Source of the DNA: Ignavibacteriota bacterium
Lineage (GTDB): Bacteria > Bacteroidota > Ignavibacteria > Ignavibacteriales > Melioribacteraceae
Assembly (NCBI GenBank): GCA_016716225.1
Contig: JADJWT010000001.1
Span: 3,730,501-3,794,500 of the forward strand
Length of the DNA: 64,000 bases
Reading direction: 5' to 3'
Under the pieces are notes generated by a model. It saw only the letters and a list, made by a program, of their open reading frames with translations. It searched no databases and was not told where the DNA came from. Shown in pieces: positions 46,211 through 55,515 of the stretch. Each line of letters opens with the position of its first letter. Position 1 is the stretch's first letter. The translations under genes and the position numbers were made by a program.

Positions 46211-47266
46211 TTATTTCTTCAATTTTTCTTCTAATCCATTTATAACTTTAATTGCTTCATCCGAAAATGAAGGATATCTTCCATTACTTTTTTTTGCTGC
46301 AAGATTATAAAGTTTTATAAATCCAAAAGGATTCCCAACACATTTAACTAATTCATTTTTGCCAATTTTTTCTAAAATCAAACTTGCCATAAAATATCCG
46401 GTTGTGTGTCCTTGCTGGGGCAGACTTTGTAGAACTCTTTTTCCTGTTTGCTTAGAATTAATTTTATTCTTGCTTAATTCCAAAATTAATGCTTCTATTC
46501 TTTTTATTACGTATGGAGCTTTTCCAACATCATTTATATATTGTCTTGCATAATTTGAAATTGCATTACTCGATTTTGTGAACCACTCTTTTTTATCAAC
46601 CATATCGGCAATTCCTTCAGCTTCAATTTTTGCAAAAGCATTAACCAAGTCTTCTTCGCTTTCATCAATTTTGTAAATATCATACTGCAATTGCCTATTT
46701 CTGTACCAATGATGAAATTCGTGTGAAAGAAAATTTAATAAATCCCATTCAATTGATGCTGCAAGATCTACAACAATTGGAGTTGATCCTCTTCCATTAC
46801 TTTCAAAAATTATAAAAGAAACCGGCGGATATTGATCTACATTACTTTGAGGTAAAAATTGTAAAGTTTTTTTAATTGCTTCCTTACTGATATTATTGCG
46901 CTTTAATTTGGTTAATTGTTCATCAATTAATTTTTTGTTATCTCTAACTTTTATATAATGATTAAGATGATTTAAATTTCTTCCGGATTTTAAAGCTTCA
47001 TTTAACTGCGATTTTTTTGACGGCATAAAAACAAGTTTAAAATTTTCAATAAAAAATTGTTTTGAAAATTCACCGCTTGTTAAAACTTTATATCCCGGAG
47101 TTTTAAATAAATCATTCCATTCAGAAATGCTTGGTTCTCTGTTTGATTCGAGTGTATTAATAATTTTCCAAAATTCAGTAATTCCGGAAAATTCAAAATT
47201 TGAATTGTTGTTTTGCGGAAAGATGAAATTTGCAAAAAGAAAAATAAATATTAATAATCTGTGCAT
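46211..47266 (-). CDS. Exported putative zinc-dependent peptidase (DUF5700-like)
   Basis: The 351-residue product has a signal peptide (LLIFIFLFANFIFP) and a gluzincin-type motif FLSHEFHHWYRNRQL (HExxH) followed some 30 residues later by EAEGIADMVDKKEW with the probable third zinc ligand. This matches the layout of DUF5700 proteins, annotated as putative zinc proteases. It faces the GH36 gene convergently and follows no obvious partner. Confidence 0.62.
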   Translation of the reverse strand: MHRLLIFIFLFANFIFPQNNNSNFEFSGITEFWKIINTLESNREPSISEWNDLFKTPGYKVLTSGEFSKQFFIENFKLVFMPSKKSQLNEALKSGRNLNHLNHYIKVRDNKKLIDEQLTKLKRNNISKEAIKKTLQFLPQSNVDQYPPVSFIIFESNGRGSTPIVVDLAASIEWDLLNFLSHEFHHWYRNRQLQYDIYKIDESEEDLVNAFAKIEAEGIADMVDKKEWFTKSSNAISNYARQYINDVGKAPYVIKRIEALILELSKNKINSKQTGKRVLQSLPQQGHTTGYFMASLILEKIGKNELVKCVGNPFGFIKLYNLAAKKSNGRYPSFSDEAIKVINGLEEKLKK

Positions 47267-47469
47267 TATTTTTAATTGATATTAAAATATTATCGAACTA
47301 ATAGGAAAATAAATGACGTGTCAAATTATTTAGTAGAAGAATTTTAGAATACTTTTTTCTCTATTAAGAAATATTTAAATAATTAAAATTATTCAGAAAA
47401 AATCGAAACTTCTGACTTACTAAAATGAATTGAAATACTTAATAAACTTCAATAACAAATTTTTAAAAA

Positions 47470-47769
47470 TTAATGTCCGCCTTTAATTGACGAAGTAATT
47501 TCTGCTGTTGATCTTGGCTCTTTTATAAATAACCAAAAAACAACAGAAAATGAAATAAATATTCCGCAAAGAATATAAAGTAACTGATAATTCTGCGTTT
47601 CGGAAATAATGTTTGCAACACCTTGGCTCATCATTTGTGGAAGTACAACAGCAAGATTGAAAATTCCCATAAACAAACCCATTTTATTTTGGTTTATTCT
47701 TTCAGTCACAATTGAAAATACAATTGAAATTACAGCCGACCAACCGATTCCGGTTAAAAACATTCCCAA
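47470..47769 (-). CDS. MFS sugar transporter, 3' fragment after a frameshift
   Basis: This frame holds the last two or three helices (VLPQMMSQGVANII, LLYILCGIFISFSVVFWLF) of the transporter whose first part is at 47832-48974. Between the two, the same frame is open from about 47864 through LGKFEGNFYLG to this ATG, which is internal. Conserved elements such as NKMGLFMGIFNLAVVLPQM parallel those of the transporter at 42152 (EKMGVYMGIFNFFIVIPQI), which supports the join. Confidence 0.78.
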   Translation of the reverse strand: MGMFLTGIGWSAVISIVFSIVTERINQNKMGLFMGIFNLAVVLPQMMSQGVANIISETQNYQLLYILCGIFISFSVVFWLFIKEPRSTAEITSSIKGGH

Positions 47770-47831
47770 ATAAAAATTGCCTTCAAATTTTCCTAAAAAT
47801 GCAATATAGAAATATCCGATTGCGCTAAAAG

Positions 47832-48974
47832 CTAAAGCAATTGTGTAAGTTCTAACTCTTCCAATTTTTTGGAAATTGCAGATAAAACCATTGGGAATAT
47901 TGCTCCAACTGCATTTAGAATTAAAAATCCCAGTGAAACAATATTGCCGGTTGTTGTATCTTTTGTCTGCATAACTCCAGTTAAAAATTCTGCAAATTTA
48001 TTTGCAAAAACATTTGTAAGATCAATATTTGGAATTATTTGTTTATCAATAAAAAATCCGGACATCACAAACATACTTTGAAAAGCAATCCACGTAAATG
48101 TGTGAGCAAGCATAATTTTTTGAAATTCATTTTTATCTGATTCTGCACTTTTACCTTTTATAATTATCCAAGTGCCAATAATAACGGTGTAAACTAAACT
48201 AAGAATCAACAAAGGATTATGCATAAATCGTAATTCATTTTGATAGAAATGAAATATTAAACTGAATACACCAAAAACTAAAAATCCGTACAATGGAAAA
48301 ATTGATTTAACAATATCCAAAACTGAATGTGAATCTTTATTTGTCTCAACTAATCCGGGTAATTCTCTTGGTTCTTCAATCAACAAAATTGGAAATATTG
48401 AACAAGCAAAAACAAAAATTGCGGCAATCAATAGTAAAGTTTCATTTCCGTAAACCATAGATAGAAAATATGCCAACACGCCGAAAGTACCCGAAATTAC
48501 TTGCATCCAAACATAACCGGAAGTTCGTTTTTTCCCCTCCGGAGTTAAATCTGCAATTATAGATCTTGCCGGATTGAATGTTACGTTTACGGATAAATCA
48601 AGAAGTAACGCAATAATTGACGCAATAAAAATTATACTTGTAATTCCCGTAGCTTTGGAGATAACTCCAATTTGTGGTAAAGCTAAAAACATCAATGATC
48701 CGACAATTCCGCCAATCATTATAAATGGTCTTCGCCTTCCTTTTAGAAACCAAACATTATCACTAATCATTCCAACAATAACTTGACCAAAAATACCGGC
48801 AAGCGGTCCGGCAAGCCAAACAAACGCAACTTCATGAATATTCAAACCATATTTTTTATTTAGTATCCAACTCAATGCGGCGATTTGTGTTGATAGCGCA
48901 AAGCCAACAGCTGTAGCTGGCAAAGCTAAAATACTATAAAATGTGTTTGTTAATTTTTTCTGGATTTCTAACAT
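47832..48974 (-). CDS. MFS sugar transporter, 5' fragment before a frameshift
   Basis: The frame encodes about ten helices of an SLC45-like transporter: ALSTQIAALSWILNKKYGL, GMISDNVWFLKGRRRPFIMIGG and FNPARSIIADLTP match the paralogue at 42152. It breaks at a run of six A (plus-strand T 47865-47870) after VLSAISKK and stops after ELTQLL. A seventh A would give SKKIGRVRTYTIALAFSAIG, a typical helix start, and a 501-residue protein. The downstream GH13 gene is on the same strand. Confidence 0.82.
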   Translation of the reverse strand: MLEIQKKLTNTFYSILALPATAVGFALSTQIAALSWILNKKYGLNIHEVAFVWLAGPLAGIFGQVIVGMISDNVWFLKGRRRPFIMIGGIVGSLMFLALPQIGVISKATGITSIIFIASIIALLLDLSVNVTFNPARSIIADLTPEGKKRTSGYVWMQVISGTFGVLAYFLSMVYGNETLLLIAAIFVFACSIFPILLIEEPRELPGLVETNKDSHSVLDIVKSIFPLYGFLVFGVFSLIFHFYQNELRFMHNPLLILSLVYTVIIGTWIIIKGKSAESDKNEFQKIMLAHTFTWIAFQSMFVMSGFFIDKQIIPNIDLTNVFANKFAEFLTGVMQTKDTTTGNIVSLGFLILNAVGAIFPMVLSAISKKLEELELTQLL

Positions 48975-49008
48975 TTAATCCTCAACATAATTTTAGCGGA
49001 AATGTATC

Positions 49009-50853
49009 CTAATTTTTGTGTTTAAATTCCCAAATGGATATTGAATTATTTGGTAATATAAATTTTTCATCAAATTTTATTTCGGGTAAATTTTCATTTA
49101 GCAAATTTTTTGTTTCAATATTTTCAAAATTATTGGTTGATAAATATCTTGATAAATCAATTTGATATTCTTGATTTCCATCATTTAAAAATATAACTAT
49201 TTCAATATTATCTAAAACCTTTTTATACACATAAACATTATCTTTCGGAAAATACTGAACAAATTTTCCTATTCTCATTGCTTCATTATTTTTTCTGAGA
49301 TTTAAAAGTTTTTTCGTGAAATTAAAAATTTCATTTTGGTTGGAATTTCTTCCACCTTCAACAAAAGCATTTAATGAATCTTTCGGAAAACCACCGGGAA
49401 ATTCTGCTCTAATTTTTCCATGATGTCCGCCGCCATCTATCCCAATTTCCGTTCCATAAAATATTTGAGGAATTCCTCTTGAGGTTAAAATAATTGTTAA
49501 AGCTTTTTTAAACTTTTCCAAATTCCATTTTGCGGCAAACATTCCTCGATCTGTATCATGATTATCAAAAAATGTAAGAAGATTATCGGGATTTGAATAA
49601 ACAAAATCTTGCCCGAAAGTTTCATAAATTTTCAGCAACCCGGAATTTCCATCCAAATAATCATAAAGTGCATCACGAATTGCAAAATCTGTAACTACCG
49701 GAAGATTTGTATCAAATTCATTTGGGAAATAATTATTGGTTTGAAACTTTGCTAATACTGCGGGATCGCCTTTCCAGACTTCACCAACAATATTAAGTTT
49801 TGGATAATGTGTTAAAATTTCTTTAGCCCAAATTGACATAAATTCCGGATCAGAATAAGGATAAGTATCTTCACGAATTCCATCAAGTCCGGAAAATTCA
49901 ATCCACCAAATTGTATTTTGAATAATATATTTTGCAAGTAAAGAATCAGTTTGATTCAAATCCGGCATTGTATCAACAAACCATCCTTTATTTGCAAATT
50001 CAATATTTCGTTTATCTGCATGAACATCAACATAAACAACTTTATCATGCTCGGCTGGCAAATGATTTTGCGTAGTTCCATTTATCCATGTTGGAGTTGG
50101 AGGTTTTGAAATCCATTCATGATTGCTTCCGATATGATTTGCAACGTGATCTAAGATTATTTTAATTCCTCTTTTATGAGCTTCATCAACCAATTTTTTG
50201 TAAAGTTCATTGCTTCCAAACCGTGGATCAATTTTATAGAAATCAGTTGCCGCATAACCGTGATAACTCATGTACATATTATTTTCAACAAGCGGAGTGA
50301 TCCAAATTACAGTTATTCCTAAATCATGAAGATAATCTAATTTATCAATAATTCCTCGAATATCGCCGCCGTGTCTTCCATTCAAATCTTTAAATTCGAA
50401 CTCTTCTTTTTCATTTGCAATAAAATCATTTGAAGTATCTCCATTAACAAATCTATCCGGAAAAATCAAATAAATTACATCTTCTGTGGAAAATCCTTGA
50501 TGAATATTTTCAGAATTATTTTTTTCTAAAAGCTGATATTGTAAAGTATCAACTCCAAATTTATTGGAGATTAAAAAATTATAAATCTTTGGTTGTGCAG
50601 AATTTTCAATTTCTATTTCCGCAAATAAATAATTTTCATTTTTATGAGGAATGGAAGAAATATTAATCTTTTCATCTAACGAAATCAAATTTGCATGAGA
50701 TAAATTTTCGCCGTAAATCATTAATTGAATTTTATTGAAAGTGTGATTGCTCCACCAATTTGGCGGTTCTATTTTATTAATTTTTGGCTGCTGTGCGATG
50801 AGTAAAATATTTGCTAAAAAGATAAGATTAAAATAAATTTTTCTAAATTTCAT
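49009..50853 (-). CDS. GH13 alpha-amylase family enzyme (neopullulanase/cyclomaltodextrinase type)
   Basis: The 614-residue exported enzyme has a signal peptide, an N-terminal Ig-like domain of the cyclomaltodextrinase type (IEPPNWWSNHTFNKIQLMIYGE), and a GH13 barrel. Catalytic residues lie in FSGLDGIREDTYPYSD (nucleophile Asp), LNIVGEVWKGDP (acid/base Glu) and LTFFDNHDTDR (third Asp); HGGDIRGIIDKLDYLHDLGI and ILDHVANHIGSNH are also present. It probably hydrolyses maltodextrins, cyclodextrins or pullulan in the periplasm or on the surface, feeding the adjacent transporter. Confidence 0.92.
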   Translation of the reverse strand: MKFRKIYFNLIFLANILLIAQQPKINKIEPPNWWSNHTFNKIQLMIYGENLSHANLISLDEKINISSIPHKNENYLFAEIEIENSAQPKIYNFLISNKFGVDTLQYQLLEKNNSENIHQGFSTEDVIYLIFPDRFVNGDTSNDFIANEKEEFEFKDLNGRHGGDIRGIIDKLDYLHDLGITVIWITPLVENNMYMSYHGYAATDFYKIDPRFGSNELYKKLVDEAHKRGIKIILDHVANHIGSNHEWISKPPTPTWINGTTQNHLPAEHDKVVYVDVHADKRNIEFANKGWFVDTMPDLNQTDSLLAKYIIQNTIWWIEFSGLDGIREDTYPYSDPEFMSIWAKEILTHYPKLNIVGEVWKGDPAVLAKFQTNNYFPNEFDTNLPVVTDFAIRDALYDYLDGNSGLLKIYETFGQDFVYSNPDNLLTFFDNHDTDRGMFAAKWNLEKFKKALTIILTSRGIPQIFYGTEIGIDGGGHHGKIRAEFPGGFPKDSLNAFVEGGRNSNQNEIFNFTKKLLNLRKNNEAMRIGKFVQYFPKDNVYVYKKVLDNIEIVIFLNDGNQEYQIDLSRYLSTNNFENIETKNLLNENLPEIKFDEKFILPNNSISIWEFKHKN

Positions 50854-50946
50854 AATTCCCGACGCAATTTTATTATTTATATAATCTTTTCAAACCTTGC
50901 ATTTAACAGTCATTAAAAATAACTTTATTTTTCTTAAAAAAAAGAT

Positions 50947-51402
50947 ATGAAAGAAGAATCAAAAAATATTACGCATAACAGAAAAGCTCGGCATGATTAT
51001 GCAATTCTTCAAACTTTGGAAGCAGGAATTGTTTTAGTTGGTACCGAAGTTAAATCTTGCAGAGAACATAAAGCAAATTTAGTTGATAGTTATGCGAAAA
51101 TTGATTCTAACGGAGAAGTTTGGCTAATTGGCGCACACATTAACGAATATACACAAGGAAATAGATTTAATCACATTCCAAATAGAGATAGGAAACTTCT
51201 TTTAAATTCGAAAGAAATTAGAAAATTAGACCGACAAATAATGGAAAAAGGAAATACGCTTATTGCGTTAAGTTTATATTTCAAAAAAGGAAAAGTAAAA
51301 GTTGAGTTAGCAGTTGCAAAAGGTAAAAAGTCTTACGATAAACGTGAAGCAATTGCTAAAAAAGATATGCAGCGCGAAGCTGAAAGAAAAATTAAATTAT
51401 AA
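50947..51402 (+). CDS. smpB: SsrA-binding protein SmpB
   Basis: SmpB binds tmRNA and brings it to stalled ribosomes. The 151-residue protein has the family pattern: NRKARHDYAILQTLEAGIVL, GTEVKSCREHKANLVDSY, NRDRKLLLNSKEI and the basic C-terminal tail AKKDMQREAERKIKL. I looked for ssrA in the next 200 bases and did not find it. Confidence 0.97.
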   Translation: MKEESKNITHNRKARHDYAILQTLEAGIVLVGTEVKSCREHKANLVDSYAKIDSNGEVWLIGAHINEYTQGNRFNHIPNRDRKLLLNSKEIRKLDRQIMEKGNTLIALSLYFKKGKVKVELAVAKGKKSYDKREAIAKKDMQREAERKIKL

Positions 51403-51483
51403 ATTTTAGTTTCATAGTAGTTGTGAGGAGTTTACGGTGAAACTTGCTTTTAAAATAAATATCTTCGTTAGCGATTGCACAGT

Positions 51484-51565
51484 TGTCATTCACGAAATTA
51501 CTAAGTAACTATGCGGAATCTATAAAAGTTTTTTGGATTCCAGATTAAATCGTTCGGGAAAGACT
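51484..51565. repeat. Degenerate palindromic element remnant between smpB and tyrS
   Basis: The gap 51403-51605 is less AT-rich than other gaps and holds nested inverted repeats. The outer ends TGTCATTC and GGGAAAGACT are imperfect complements, and GGAATC pairs with GATTCC inside. This layout resembles the small palindromic intergenic elements that end in TGTCATTCCCG-type sequence in many bacterial genomes. The element appears decayed. A possible 23-codon frame at 51437 is discussed among the rejected items. Confidence 0.4.
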
Positions 51566-51605
51566 AAATTAAATATTCAATAAATTTTAATAAAGTGAGT
51601 AATGA

Positions 51606-52817
51606 ATGTTTTTACCAGTAAAAGAACAATTAGAAATTATTAAACGCGGAACTTCAGAAATTATTCCAGAAGAAGAATTAGTTAAAAAACTTGAAAAATC
51701 AAAGAATGAAAATAAGCCATTAAATATAAAATTGGGATGCGATCCAACTCGACCAGATTTGCATTTGGGACATTCCGTAGTTTTGAGAAAACTTGCACAA
51801 TTTCAAAAACTTGGACATCAAGCAATTTTAATAATTGGTGATTTTACCGCGATGATTGGCGATCCTTCCGGAAGAAATGCAACTCGTCCCCCGTTAACTT
51901 TTGAAGAAGCTCAAGAAAATGCAAAAAGTTATTGGCTTCAAGCAAAGAAAATTCTTGATCCGGAAAAAACCAAAATTGTTAATAATTCCGATTGGTTGGG
52001 AAAAATGAGTTTTCAAGATGTGATAAAATTATCTTCAAAATATACAGTTGCGCGAATGTTGGAAAGAGACGATTTTACAAAAAGATTTCAAGGTGGAATT
52101 CCAATAAGTATGCATGAACTTCTTTATCCGCTTGCTCAAGCTATGGATTCTGTTGCAATTAAAAGCGATGTTGAACTTGGCGGAACCGATCAAAAATTTA
52201 ATCTTTTGGTTGGAAGAGATATTCAAAGAGAATACGGTGTTGAAGCTCAAATAATTTTAACTATGCCGCTTCTAGTTGGAACCGATGGAACAGAAAAAAT
52301 GAGCAAATCTTATGGAAATTATATTGGAATTGATGATACTCCGCAAGACATTTATGGAAAAACTCTATCCATTCCCGATGAATTAATTTTTACTTATTTT
52401 GAACTTGGCACAGATATTCCAGCTAATGAATTGGCCGAAGTAAAAAATAAACTTTCTGAAATGAATACAAATCCGAGAGATATTAAAAGAAAATTAGCAC
52501 GCAAATTTGTTGAAATGTATCATTCAAAAGAAGCTTCGCAAAATGCAGAAGCAGAGTTTGATAAAATTTTTATTAACAAAGGTGTTCCTGATGAAATTCC
52601 GGAATTAAAACTTACTGAATCTAATATTGATATTATCGAATTAATTATGAGAGCAGAACTTGCTCCTTCTCGCGGTGAAGCCAGAAGACTAGTAACTCAA
52701 GGCGGAGTTTCAATTGAAGGGAATAAAATTGATGATCCGAAAACTATTATCAAAATTGAAAATGGAAATGTTTTAAAAGTTGGTAAACGTAAATTCATAA
52801 AATTATTTTTTGAATAG
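51606..52817 (+). CDS. tyrS: Tyrosyl-tRNA synthetase
   Basis: This class I synthetase charges tRNA-Tyr. The 403-residue protein has the HIGH motif in RPDLHLGHSVVLRKL, the KMSKS motif in GTEKMSKSYGNYIG, and a C-terminal S4-type RNA-binding domain from about residue 340 (APSRGEARRLVTQGGVSIEG). It matches the longer TyrS form with KMSKS rather than KFGKT. The ATG at 51606 is preceded by a second, out-of-frame ATG at 51602. Confidence 0.95.
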   Translation: MFLPVKEQLEIIKRGTSEIIPEEELVKKLEKSKNENKPLNIKLGCDPTRPDLHLGHSVVLRKLAQFQKLGHQAILIIGDFTAMIGDPSGRNATRPPLTFEEAQENAKSYWLQAKKILDPEKTKIVNNSDWLGKMSFQDVIKLSSKYTVARMLERDDFTKRFQGGIPISMHELLYPLAQAMDSVAIKSDVELGGTDQKFNLLVGRDIQREYGVEAQIILTMPLLVGTDGTEKMSKSYGNYIGIDDTPQDIYGKTLSIPDELIFTYFELGTDIPANELAEVKNKLSEMNTNPRDIKRKLARKFVEMYHSKEASQNAEAEFDKIFINKGVPDEIPELKLTESNIDIIELIMRAELAPSRGEARRLVTQGGVSIEGNKIDDPKTIIKIENGNVLKVGKRKFIKLFFE

Positions 52818-52962
52818 ATTTAAATTAATATACTTCTTTAAACTTTTAAACAGAGAGCTTGCATTAAGTTCTTTGTTTATATAAAGATAACACATCTAAA
52901 AAACAACTTTTTTCTTTCGACAATAAATCGAAATTATATTTATTCACATTTTTTGTAATTAT

Positions 52963-54699
52963 ATGTCTGATGTAAATGTTGAAAAGTCTAAATCAACTTT
53001 TCAAAAAGCAAAACTTTTTGTTAAACCGCTTAGTGAAGAATTAACTTCTAAAATTCCACCAACACTTCAAGGAAGTAAAATTTATTTAACTAGACTTGAT
53101 GTGCCGTTTGAACAACTCAATGTTGTAAAAAAATCTTCAATACTTTTTAGATACATTATTGATGAAAATGCTTCAGATACTGAAAATGAAAAATCAGATT
53201 TAATTTCCGAAATTAATCCAGATTTTCATGACAGTAAATCAAGTATAGAGCAACTTGGGAAAGATTATATCGCATCAGAAGATGGACTTTTTATTATTGA
53301 AAATCATCGCCCAAAAATAATTCCCATAAGTTTAGATGGATCCGGTGATGTAAAAATTTCTGAAGATACAATGAAAGTTTTGGTTGATATTTATCCATCA
53401 ATTGATGATCATCCAATTACTTCTTTAGAAGATATAGTAAATAAAATTATAAGCTTAAACGTAACTTCCGAAATAAACAAAAATTTACTTTCAGAAAAAT
53501 TAGAATTTGTGAAAAATGATAAACATATTTTAAAGGATATTTGTGTTTCAGAAGGAAAATTTCCGGTAAACGGCATTGATGGCAAATTGGAAAATTGTAC
53601 AGCTAACAAAGAAAAATTGCAAAATTTAAATTGCGATGAATTTCATAAAACAAATCCAATAATTTCAGTAAAAGCGGAAGAATTAATTGCAATTATTCAT
53701 CAGCCAACAAATGGTGAAAACGGAATAAATGTTTTCGGTAAAAATGTAAATCCAATTCCCGGTAAAGAAGTAAAAATAAAATTAGGTTCCAATACAAAAT
53801 TTTCGGATGAAAATCCAAATCATATAATTTCAAAGTTGGATGGATTTCTTGAACTTAAAGAAGAATCAATTTCAATTACAGATACTTTTATGGTAAACGG
53901 TGATATTGATTTTAAATCCGGAAATATAATCAGCAAAGGTGCATTAAAAGTTAAAGGAAATGTAAATAATGATTTTACATTGAATTTATCAAAAGATATT
54001 GAAGTAGATGGATACGTCGGTGATGCAATTTTAGAATCAGGAAAAAATATTATTGTTCACGGTGGATTTTTAGGAAAAGGTAAAGGTATTCTTAAAGCAG
54101 ATGGTGATATTGAAGTTAAATTTGTTGAAAATCAAAAAGTATTTTCGCGCGGATCCGTTACAGTTTATAAAGAACTGTTAAATGCTCAAGTTTTTGCAAA
54201 ATCAAAAATTACTTGCAAAGGAAATAAAGCCGTTATTGTGGGCGGACAAACAATTGCCGGTGATGCAATAGATATTTATACTTTAGGAAATTCAAGTGAA
54301 TCTGAAACAATTGTGGAAGTTGGTTTTGACTATCTAAAGAGAAATTCCATTATTGATAATAAAGCTTGCCAAGCAGAACTTAGAAAAAAACTAGAAGGAG
54401 TTGATAAAGTTTTATTTGAGTTTGCACAAATGAAAAGATTGAATGATCAATGTAAAGAAAAAGTAAAAGTATTTGTTGCAGAACATAAAAATTTAATAGC
54501 GGAAATTGATAAATTGAAAGAAATAAATTTAAAGTTAACCAATGAAATTTATGTTCCAACTTCATCTAAAATTTCTGTAACCGGAACAATTTATCCCGGA
54601 GTGAAAATTGGAATTAACGGAAGATTTTTTATTGTTAAAGAAATGATGAGATCAAAAACATTTGTTCTTTCAGCTGATAATGAAGTTATTGCAATTTAA
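52963..54699 (+). CDS. FapA-domain (DUF342) protein
   Basis: The 578-residue cytoplasmic protein has the FapA/DUF342 core: AIIHQPTNGENGINVFGKNVNPIPG, then a beta-helix-like region of repeated Gly-hexapeptide turns (GDIDFKSGNIISKGALKVKGNV, DIEVDGYVGDAILESGKNIIVHGG) and a C-terminal coiled coil around residues 460-530. FapA proteins are linked to flagellar assembly or, in other organisms, to bactofilin-like envelope functions. No flagellar gene is present in the window. No ribosome binding site is evident before the ATG. Confidence 0.83.
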   Translation: MSDVNVEKSKSTFQKAKLFVKPLSEELTSKIPPTLQGSKIYLTRLDVPFEQLNVVKKSSILFRYIIDENASDTENEKSDLISEINPDFHDSKSSIEQLGKDYIASEDGLFIIENHRPKIIPISLDGSGDVKISEDTMKVLVDIYPSIDDHPITSLEDIVNKIISLNVTSEINKNLLSEKLEFVKNDKHILKDICVSEGKFPVNGIDGKLENCTANKEKLQNLNCDEFHKTNPIISVKAEELIAIIHQPTNGENGINVFGKNVNPIPGKEVKIKLGSNTKFSDENPNHIISKLDGFLELKEESISITDTFMVNGDIDFKSGNIISKGALKVKGNVNNDFTLNLSKDIEVDGYVGDAILESGKNIIVHGGFLGKGKGILKADGDIEVKFVENQKVFSRGSVTVYKELLNAQVFAKSKITCKGNKAVIVGGQTIAGDAIDIYTLGNSSESETIVEVGFDYLKRNSIIDNKACQAELRKKLEGVDKVLFEFAQMKRLNDQCKEKVKVFVAEHKNLIAEIDKLKEINLKLTNEIYVPTSSKISVTGTIYPGVKIGINGRFFIVKEMMRSKTFVLSADNEVIAI

Positions 54700-54725
54700 T
54701 TTTTATAGCACAAAAATTGTGTAAT

Positions 54726-55463
54726 TTATTTCTTAATATATTCAACAATTATATGAGCCGGAATATTTTTTATTAGATTAAAAATCAAATCAATAAACTT
54801 CCACAACGTTAAAGGAAAATATTTTAGTAAAATATATGTGCGCAAAAATATTAAACCTTTATTGCCAAAAGTTTCCCAATTAATATTTTTTATTTCATAA
54901 GATTTTATAAGATTGGTAAGAATTTTTTCATCAAATGAATGAATATGTGCATGAACCGGAGTTTTTTTATTACAATGAATACATAAATAATACCGCAACT
55001 TTTCTTTGTATGGTGTTGTAACTATTAATTTTCCATTTGATTTTAAAACACTAAAGAGTTCATTTACAAATTCTTCCGGATTGAAAACGTGTTCAATAAT
55101 TTCCGAAGCAATTACAATATCAAAACTTTTTTCTGAAAATGGCAGATGAAAAGAATCTGCTATAATTTGCGAATGTTTTTGTGATGGGAAATTATTTTTT
55201 GCTTTAACTACATTTTCTAAACTCAAATCAAGCGAAACAACTTTTACATTTTTATCAATAAAATGCTTTGCAACCCAAGCTGAACCGCAGCCAACATCTA
55301 AAACATTTTGAATGTTATTTGGAATTTTACTTAGTATAAATTCATGAACTCTTCTTTCGTCATGTTCCGTTGCGCCGGTTCTTTCCTCAAAATAATCAAA
55401 TTCTTTTGCATCAATTTTGTAATGATTTATGTAATCAAAGTTTTGACTCATATTTTTTTTCAA
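54726..55463 (-). CDS. Class I SAM-dependent methyltransferase
   Basis: The 245-residue protein has the Rossmann methyltransferase motifs: VLDVGCGSAWVAKHF (motif I), KVVSLDLSLENVVKA, and SFDIVIASEIIEHVFNPEEFV (a Methyltransf_11-type fold). A loop with CIHCNKKTPVHAHIHSF may bind zinc or shape the substrate site. The C-terminus is hydrophobic and could contact the membrane. UbiE/quinone, polysaccharide or lipid methylation are all possible; no neighbour decides it. Confidence 0.82.
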   Translation of the reverse strand: MKKNMSQNFDYINHYKIDAKEFDYFEERTGATEHDERRVHEFILSKIPNNIQNVLDVGCGSAWVAKHFIDKNVKVVSLDLSLENVVKAKNNFPSQKHSQIIADSFHLPFSEKSFDIVIASEIIEHVFNPEEFVNELFSVLKSNGKLIVTTPYKEKLRYYLCIHCNKKTPVHAHIHSFDEKILTNLIKSYEIKNINWETFGNKGLIFLRTYILLKYFPLTLWKFIDLIFNLIKNIPAHIIVEYIKK

Positions 55464-55515
55464 TATTTTAATTTTTGTGAATTTGTAAATAAATATAAGA
55501 ATCTAATTTCAAAAA

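Noticed and set aside
51437..51508. 23-codon frame with GTG start and a good GAGGAG site
   Set aside because: Too short to judge, overlaps the palindromic remnant, and has no recognisable features; kept only as a note.
51403..51605. tmRNA gene next to smpB
   Set aside because: No tRNA-Ala-like acceptor ends or a tag frame with the usual ending were found in the gap.
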